Assembly: GCA_027310795.1 (NCBI GenBank)
Contig: DAIDAD010000013.1
Coordinates: 1 to 10,353, forward strand
Length of the DNA stretch: 10,353 bases
Direction: 5' to 3'
Source: Candidatus Micrarchaeaceae archaeon
GTDB taxonomy: Archaea; Micrarchaeota; Micrarchaeia; Micrarchaeales; CABMGC01
Under the pieces are notes generated by a model. It made no database searches and was not told the origin of the DNA. It was given only the letters and a program-made list of their open reading frames with translations. The first letter of the stretch is position 1. Each line of letters starts with the position of its first letter. The position numbers and the translations under genes are program-made. This document shows, one piece after another, positions 6,449-10,353 of the stretch.

Positions 6449-7237
6449 TTGAGATTGATTTCAAAGCCAAAGAAGAAGCTGGGGCAGGTTTTCCTTGCGA
6501 ATGAAAGAATCGCAGAGATAGAGGCGATGCACGGTGAGAACAAGAATGTCATCGAGTTAGGCCCAGGATACGGGATGCTGACTAAAAAACTGTGTGAAAA
6601 GGCAAAGCATGTAGTCGCAGTTGAAAAGGACGCAGAATTATATAACATGCTCCTTTCTGAAATTGCGCATGACAACCTTACGCTAATCAATGCAGACTTC
6701 TTCAAGATTAAAACGGACATTGTCAAGGAATTCAGGATAGATATAATGATATCAAACATACCATACGTGCTGTCCAGCAAGGTTATAGGCTGGCTCATTG
6801 AAAAAAGGATGCAGGCTGTGCTCTGCCTGCAGAAGGAGTTTGTGGAACACATGCTTGCAGAACCAGGCAGCAAGAACTACTCGAGGCTGAGCGTCATGTC
6901 ATCGCTTCAATTCCGCATTACAAAGATATTCAAAGTAAGCAGAGGCAACTTCAATCCGGTGCCGAAGGTCGACTCGGCAATAATATACCTGAAGCCTTTG
7001 GGAAAGCCGATTACCAGGAACGAGGCAATGGCAATAAGCCTGCTCATGCAGCACAAGAAGAAGACCCTGAGGAACGCGGTTATTGATTCACGTCGCAGTC
7101 TGGAAATCTCAAAACCCACCGCATCTGAAATTGCAGAAAAGCTTGATGCACGCTCATCAAGACCGTTCAGCATGGCTCCTGAGGACATACTACGCGCAGC
7201 AAGGCGCATCATTGAGTTAAAGAATCAGAATGAGTAG
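6449..7237 (+). CDS. ksgA: 16S rRNA dimethyladenosine transferase (KsgA/Dim1)
   Basis: This 262-residue Rossmann-fold methyltransferase uses S-adenosylmethionine to dimethylate two adjacent adenosines in helix 45 of 16S rRNA (A1518/A1519 in E. coli numbering), a late step of small-subunit assembly. The sequence shows the N-terminal LGQVFL motif, the AdoMet loop ELGPGYGMLT (36-45), the acidic residue after strand 2 (VAVEKD, E59), NADFF (D83), the catalytic NIPY (103-106) and the family segment VPKVDSAI. The small C-terminal helical domain is present and length is normal. Start is TTG at 6449: the only nearby ATG/GTG codons (6441, 6444) are in another frame and stop at once. It diverges from the surface-protein gene and ends inside the 3' end of the convergent hydrolase gene. 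Confidence 0.95.
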   Translation: MRLISKPKKKLGQVFLANERIAEIEAMHGENKNVIELGPGYGMLTKKLCEKAKHVVAVEKDAELYNMLLSEIAHDNLTLINADFFKIKTDIVKEFRIDIMISNIPYVLSSKVIGWLIEKRMQAVLCLQKEFVEHMLAEPGSKNYSRLSVMSSLQFRITKIFKVSRGNFNPVPKVDSAIIYLKPLGKPITRNEAMAISLLMQHKKKTLRNAVIDSRRSLEISKPTASEIAEKLDARSSRPFSMAPEDILRAARRIIELKNQNE

Positions 7238-7881
7238 TAAGCGTCGCCGAATTCCTTAAGGGAAGTGCTGTTCTTCACGCTCTTAAGGAACTTTTTCTCA
7301 GCATCAGCTGCCTTCTCCTTTCCAAGTACTGCCTTGTAGTGCATCGGTATGAACACGCCTGCGCTTATTCTCTTTGAAGCCTCTATCGCCTGGTAGACAT
7401 CCATCGTATATACGCCGCCGATTGGAAGGAGCGCTATGTCGCAGTCAATACTTGCCATTTCCTCTATGTTGTCTGTATCGCCAGGATGGTATATCCTTTT
7501 GCCGTTCGCCTCTAACATGTAGCCGACCCAGTTGTTCTTTTTTGGATGGAACTGCAGCCTTTCCTTCTCATTGTTGTATGCAGGCACGGTCCTGAATCTT
7601 ATCCCGTTAGAAGTGTAGCTCTTATCCGGCTCAACTCCCTTTGCATTCCCCTCAGGCACGCCCTTCACCGAATCATGCGGTATGAATACCTCTGTGTTCT
7701 TTTCAGAAACAGCTTTTATGTCATCAACACTGAAGTGGTCAAAATGCGGGTGCGTAACGAGTATAAGGTCTGCCTTGCGTTTGAATGCAGTTGCCCTGAA
7801 AGGGTCTATGTAAACTGTCTTTGACCCAGCATTTACCGCGAAAGAAGCATGGCCCAGCCACGTGATGTAATCAAGTTCCAT
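7225..7881 (-). CDS. UPF0173-type metallo-beta-lactamase-fold hydrolase
   Basis: A 218-residue metal-dependent hydrolase of the metallo-beta-lactamase fold. The metal-binding pattern is complete: WLGHAS near the start (H11), THPHFDH (H44, H46, D48, H49), HPGDTD (H132, D135) and the late PMHY (H181), together with the PIGGVYTMD segment typical of the UPF0173/UlaG-like branch. Family length is about 220-230 residues, so this is full length. The natural substrate of this branch is not established; members act on phosphodiester or lactone-type bonds, and a housekeeping role is likely. It has no signal peptide and should be cytoplasmic. A TATA-like element lies upstream in the 45-bp gap after gltX. 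Its 3' end overlaps that of ksgA by 13 bp, tail to tail. Confidence 0.9.
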   Translation of the reverse strand: MELDYITWLGHASFAVNAGSKTVYIDPFRATAFKRKADLILVTHPHFDHFSVDDIKAVSEKNTEVFIPHDSVKGVPEGNAKGVEPDKSYTSNGIRFRTVPAYNNEKERLQFHPKKNNWVGYMLEANGKRIYHPGDTDNIEEMASIDCDIALLPIGGVYTMDVYQAIEASKRISAGVFIPMHYKAVLGKEKAADAEKKFLKSVKNSTSLKEFGDAYYSF

Positions 7882-7903
7882 TCAACCCAACTGGAAGTGC
7901 GTC

Positions 7904-7915
7904 TAAATCTTAAAA
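7904..7915 (-). promoter_or_regulatory. Putative TATA box for the UPF0173 gene
   Basis: The minus strand reads TTTTAAGATTTA about 23-34 nt before the ATG at 7881, in the gap after the gltX stop. Transcription would begin within a few bases of the start codon. The run of four T residues could also help end the gltX transcript, but no strong T-tract is seen. Confidence 0.4.
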
Positions 7916-7926
7916 CCTTTTCCGTT

Positions 7927-9636
7927 TCAAAGTGATAAGAAGGTATTATGCCCTTTGTCGAACTTGAAGAAGCCTATCCTCTCGAACTGCACAGTCTCGG
8001 AATCATTAAGATTTGAGGCGTAGTTCTCCACATACCCGTTCACAACAGTCATGCTCTCCTTGTTGAACTTGCCTTCAGACATAAGATTGCTTATCATCGT
8101 AAGAGATGCTTCATGGAAGTTGCCTTTCGAGGCCCACTGCATTTTAATGCCGTCGGTATTGCCAGCTCCTAAATACTCTGCCTTCACTGAATTGCCCTCT
8201 ATGCTTGAGACCTTTGCGCTGAGCGCGCCCTTGAGCCTGAAAACGATACCTGGCTTCAGCGAGGCAAGGTCGCTGCCGTCTATGTAGTACTCGTTCCCGC
8301 ACGCATACTCCCTGTATCCCATGTCAATGCTTGGGTGGAGCGGCATCTTCACATAAATGTCTGAAATGCCTGACACGCTTACGCCTGCAGGGTTCCTGAC
8401 GAAGAACAATCTCTTTGAACTGCTGTCAATGATTTTTCTGTTGTACGTTAAAAGCTCATCCATGCTCGCCCTGCTCTCGACCCTGCTTATACCGAACTTA
8501 AGGACAAACTCCCTTATCGCCTCCGGGCGTATGCCACGTTTTCTCAAGCCGGATATCGTGGTAAGCCTTGGGTCGTCATATCCCTTCACATATCCCTCAT
8601 CAATGAGCGCATTTATCTCCCTTTTATGCGTGGTGCTGCCCTTTATCTCGAGCCTTGAGATCTCATGCACCCTTGGCTTCCTCATCTCAAGAATTTCAAG
8701 CAGTTTGTAGTACAGTTCATCCCTCAGCTCGTACTCCTTGCTCCTTACAGCGTCAGTGACCCCTTTTATGGAATCGATCACCGGGGTGTTGAAGTCATAG
8801 GAAGGCCATACTGTGTACTTTGTCCCTTGCCTATAATGCTCTTCCTTCTTTATCCGGAAAAGCACTGGGTCGCGCATCGCAGTGTTAAGCGACGACATGT
8901 CCCCAATGAACCTGAGCGAAGCCTCACTCTCAGAGAACTTCCCATTCAACATATCCTTCCAATAGCCGAGGTTTGCGCCTGCCCCGTGCTTCCTGTGCCC
9001 GCATTCTGTCCCTGCCCCTCTTTTGCTGCGCATCTCCTCGCTGCTGCAGAAGCAGACGTATGCCTTGCCTCTCAGCATCAGCTTTTCAGCGCACTCGTAT
9101 TCAAAGTCGAGATTGTCGCTTGCATAGTATTCATCTCCATATTCTATGCCAAGCCATTCTGAATCTGCCTTTATTCCATCAACGAATTCCTGCTTTTCCT
9201 TTGCAGGGTTCGTGTCGTCGAAGTAAAGGCCGACCGAACCTTCATAAGCCTTTGCCAGTTCAGCTGCTATAAACGCAGCCTTTGCATGGCCGATATGCAT
9301 GTAACCGCTGGGCTCAGGCGCGAACCTTGTCCTGAACAGGCCTTTGGCTGCACCATCAAGTGCGAACTTCGGAGACGACGTCCTTGCTACCTTTTCAGAG
9401 TACTCTTTGCCGAATTCATCTTCATAAGAAGCGTATTCTTTATCAAGAGAGGCTTTGTCAAGGGCATTCACCTCCTTTACAACGGAAGCCACCTGTCCAC
9501 TTAAACTCTGCATGTCCTTCTTCAGGCCATGATTCAGGGACAAGACCTTTGCAAGCACTGCAGATTCACGCGCACTGCCGTGCTCTGCAGCGTTCTTCAC
9601 CGCGTATTTCCTTATAAGCAGCTCAACATCTCTCAT
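7927..9636 (-). CDS. gltX: Glutamyl-tRNA synthetase, archaeal type
   Basis: A 569-residue class Ib synthetase that attaches glutamate to tRNA. The first ~100 residues are the charged helical extension typical of archaeal GluRS. The catalytic domain begins with RFAPEPSGYMHIGH (HIGH at 114-117), followed by FDDTNP. A probable zinc-binding knuckle follows (C195-x-C197 ... C212-x-H214), then the WPSYDFN pocket region. The KMSKS-like loop reads GSTTHKRE (T335-H-K-R), whereas relatives usually have a Ser-Lys-Arg; the Lys and Arg remain. DDPRLTT and LRKRGI follow, and the C-terminal beta-barrel domains resemble the GlnRS-like anticodon-binding part. If no GlnRS is present, as in most archaea, it makes Glu-tRNA(Glu) only and Gln-tRNA comes through GatDE; this is outside the window. 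The start ATG lies 3 bp after the stop of the upstream exported-protein gene, so the two are probably co-transcribed. Confidence 0.95.
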   Translation of the reverse strand: MRDVELLIRKYAVKNAAEHGSARESAVLAKVLSLNHGLKKDMQSLSGQVASVVKEVNALDKASLDKEYASYEDEFGKEYSEKVARTSSPKFALDGAAKGLFRTRFAPEPSGYMHIGHAKAAFIAAELAKAYEGSVGLYFDDTNPAKEKQEFVDGIKADSEWLGIEYGDEYYASDNLDFEYECAEKLMLRGKAYVCFCSSEEMRSKRGAGTECGHRKHGAGANLGYWKDMLNGKFSESEASLRFIGDMSSLNTAMRDPVLFRIKKEEHYRQGTKYTVWPSYDFNTPVIDSIKGVTDAVRSKEYELRDELYYKLLEILEMRKPRVHEISRLEIKGSTTHKREINALIDEGYVKGYDDPRLTTISGLRKRGIRPEAIREFVLKFGISRVESRASMDELLTYNRKIIDSSSKRLFFVRNPAGVSVSGISDIYVKMPLHPSIDMGYREYACGNEYYIDGSDLASLKPGIVFRLKGALSAKVSSIEGNSVKAEYLGAGNTDGIKMQWASKGNFHEASLTMISNLMSEGKFNKESMTVVNGYVENYASNLNDSETVQFERIGFFKFDKGHNTFLSL

Positions 9637-9639
9637 GTG

Positions 9640-10245
9640 CTAAACCCTGCTTATTGTAATGCCTCCGTATATTATGCCGTTCTGAGTTATCAGCGCAGAG
9701 GCCCTTACAGGAATTCTGATTATCGCATTCTGCGTAAGGCTGAGATCTACCTGCTGCTGTGCAGATGCCGCTGGAACCGAGATTCGTATCTTCTGACCCT
9801 GCACGCTCATGTTCAGAAGGCTAGGCAGAGTCACTGTCGCCAATGTACTGAATGAGGTGCAGGCCGTGCCGTTTGCGCCGATTGCTTTGTATATATTCTG
9901 GTAAATTGCATACGAGTTCAGATTCCCCGGTGCTATCTGGAAGCCAGAAGAAGAAGCAGAAGAGCTGAGCGCAGAGCCGTTCGCCTCAAGTGCAGAAGCA
10001 GCAGCATCAACCTTGTTGAAGGTCTCATTCTGCAGGCTTTTCTGGCAGCTCACGTTCACGAAAAGTATCCCGTTATATCCTGTGACAGTTGCATTTGCAA
10101 AGCCCACTGCATAATAAGTGGCAACATTCACGCTCGTGCTGGTGCTGTTCTGCGCACTATTGCTTGCGAATGCAGCATAGGAGCTGAGGAATATCAGGGC
10201 CACGAACAATGCGCCCAGGAATTCAATAAGTTTTTTCCTGTCCAT
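9640..10245 (-). CDS. Small exported or membrane-anchored glycoprotein-like
   Basis: I do not recognise this 201-residue protein. It starts with a clear export signal: basic MDRKK, a hydrophobic stretch of about 20 residues (LGALFVALIFLSSYAAFA) and a possible signal-peptidase site after ASA-type residues near 27. The rest is rich in Ser, Ala, Asn and Thr, has no further membrane segment, and carries seven N-X-S/T sequons (N33, N51, N64, N73, N89, N125, N145). The only two Cys residues (C67, C129) could form a disulfide. The likely place is the outer face of the membrane, perhaps as a small envelope protein; the signal may stay uncleaved as an anchor. A good TATA box lies upstream, positioned for a leaderless message. 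The stop codon is 3 bp before gltX, so it is the first gene of a two-gene unit. Confidence 0.8.
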   Translation of the reverse strand: MDRKKLIEFLGALFVALIFLSSYAAFASNSAQNSTSTSVNVATYYAVGFANATVTGYNGILFVNVSCQKSLQNETFNKVDAAASALEANGSALSSSASSSGFQIAPGNLNSYAIYQNIYKAIGANGTACTSFSTLATVTLPSLLNMSVQGQKIRISVPAASAQQQVDLSLTQNAIIRIPVRASALITQNGIIYGGITISRV

Positions 10246-10261
10246 GCAAAAGGCCTATACG

Positions 10262-10271
10262 TATTTATATA
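10262..10271 (-). promoter_or_regulatory. TATA box for the exported protein and gltX
   Basis: The minus strand reads TATATAAATA about 17-26 nt before the ATG at 10245. This is the strongest TATA match in the window and its spacing would put transcription start at or next to the ATG, giving a leaderless message. It would drive both the exported protein and gltX. Confidence 0.55.
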
Positions 10272-10277
10272 GCATAT

Positions 10278-10287
10278 TTTAAATATA
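10278..10287 (+). promoter_or_regulatory. Putative TATA box for the last gene
   Basis: TTTAAATATA lies 28-37 nt before the ATG at 10315. Transcription would start near 10308. The bases GTGA at 10307-10310 resemble part of an archaeal ribosome-binding site but lie only 4 nt from the ATG. Confidence 0.4.
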
Positions 10288-10314
10288 AGCCATACAATAC
10301 AGATAAGTGATTTC

Positions 10315-10353
10315 ATGCCGTTCTCAAACGGAGATTTTGTAACAATAGACTAT
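10315..10353 (+). CDS. Start of a gene, possibly FKBP-type prolyl isomerase
   Basis: The last 39 bases encode MPFSNGDFVTIDY in an open frame running off the window. The pattern of a short start followed by K/N-G-D-F-V-x-I-D-Y resembles the first strand of archaeal FKBP/SlyD-type peptidyl-prolyl isomerases, which help proline-limited folding. Thirteen residues are too few for a firm name. It diverges from the exported-protein gene and has its own TATA-like element. Confidence 0.45.
   Translation, partial: MPFSNGDFVTIDY

Noticed and set aside
6441..6452. GTG-ATG-CCT-TGA minicistron overlapping the ksgA TTG start
   Set aside because: It is tempting as a translational coupler, but the likely transcription start lies at or after it, and so short an ORF is expected by chance.
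6385..6873. N-terminal extension of the minus-strand surface-protein frame
   Set aside because: The frame stays open to 6873 but is antisense to the well-supported ksgA gene, has no domain and would place the pilin-type signal in the middle of a protein.
8665..9162. 165-codon plus-strand ORF antisense to gltX
   Set aside because: It is opposite the conserved catalytic domain of GluRS and has low-complexity Pro/Cys/Leu composition.

Overview
The window looks like chromosome of a DPANN archaeon, most probably of the Micrarchaeota/Parvarchaeota (ARMAN) group. Archaeal signs are an archaeal-type GluRS with a long N-terminal extension, a Dim1/KsgA methyltransferase with NIPY motif, TATA-box promoters placed 25-45 nt before start codons with little Shine-Dalgarno signal, two probable TTG starts, and strong use of AGG/AGA for Arg and ATA for Ile. 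The ARMAN-like sign is a surface protein that combines a pilin-type (class III) signal, a DUF2341-like domain and a lectin-like end in RAYPP. No DNA comparison was possible, so the lineage is an inference.

Layout. On the plus strand at the left are RNase HI (44-451), an AAA ATPase with N-terminal TPRs (495-3071) and an unrecognised basic protein (3150-3788). The AAA gene is split in its Walker A motif by a 360-residue intein that keeps both splicing and LAGLIDADG endonuclease motifs. A possible 36-codon minus-strand ORF (3791-3901) fills the gap to the next gene. A large minus-strand surface protein (3922-6384) diverges from ksgA (6449-7237) across a 64-bp promoter region. ksgA converges on, and overlaps by 13 bp, a UPF0173-type metallo-beta-lactamase-fold hydrolase (7225-7881, minus). 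To its right on the minus strand are gltX (7927-9636) and, 3 bp upstream of gltX, a small exported glycoprotein-like ORF (9640-10245). A new plus-strand gene begins at 10315, probably an FKBP-type prolyl isomerase, and is cut by the window end.

Together the genes mix information processing (RNase HI, Dim1/KsgA, GluRS), protein remodelling (TPR-AAA, possible FKBP) and the cell envelope (two secreted proteins). Most genes seem to have their own promoter; the exported protein and gltX are the only clear co-transcribed pair. The two most notable points are the intein in the P-loop of the TPR-AAA ATPase and a seven-bladed beta-propeller that appears to be inserted inside a lectin-like domain of the surface protein. 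I see no tRNA, rRNA, CRISPR array, insertion sequence or long DNA repeat.
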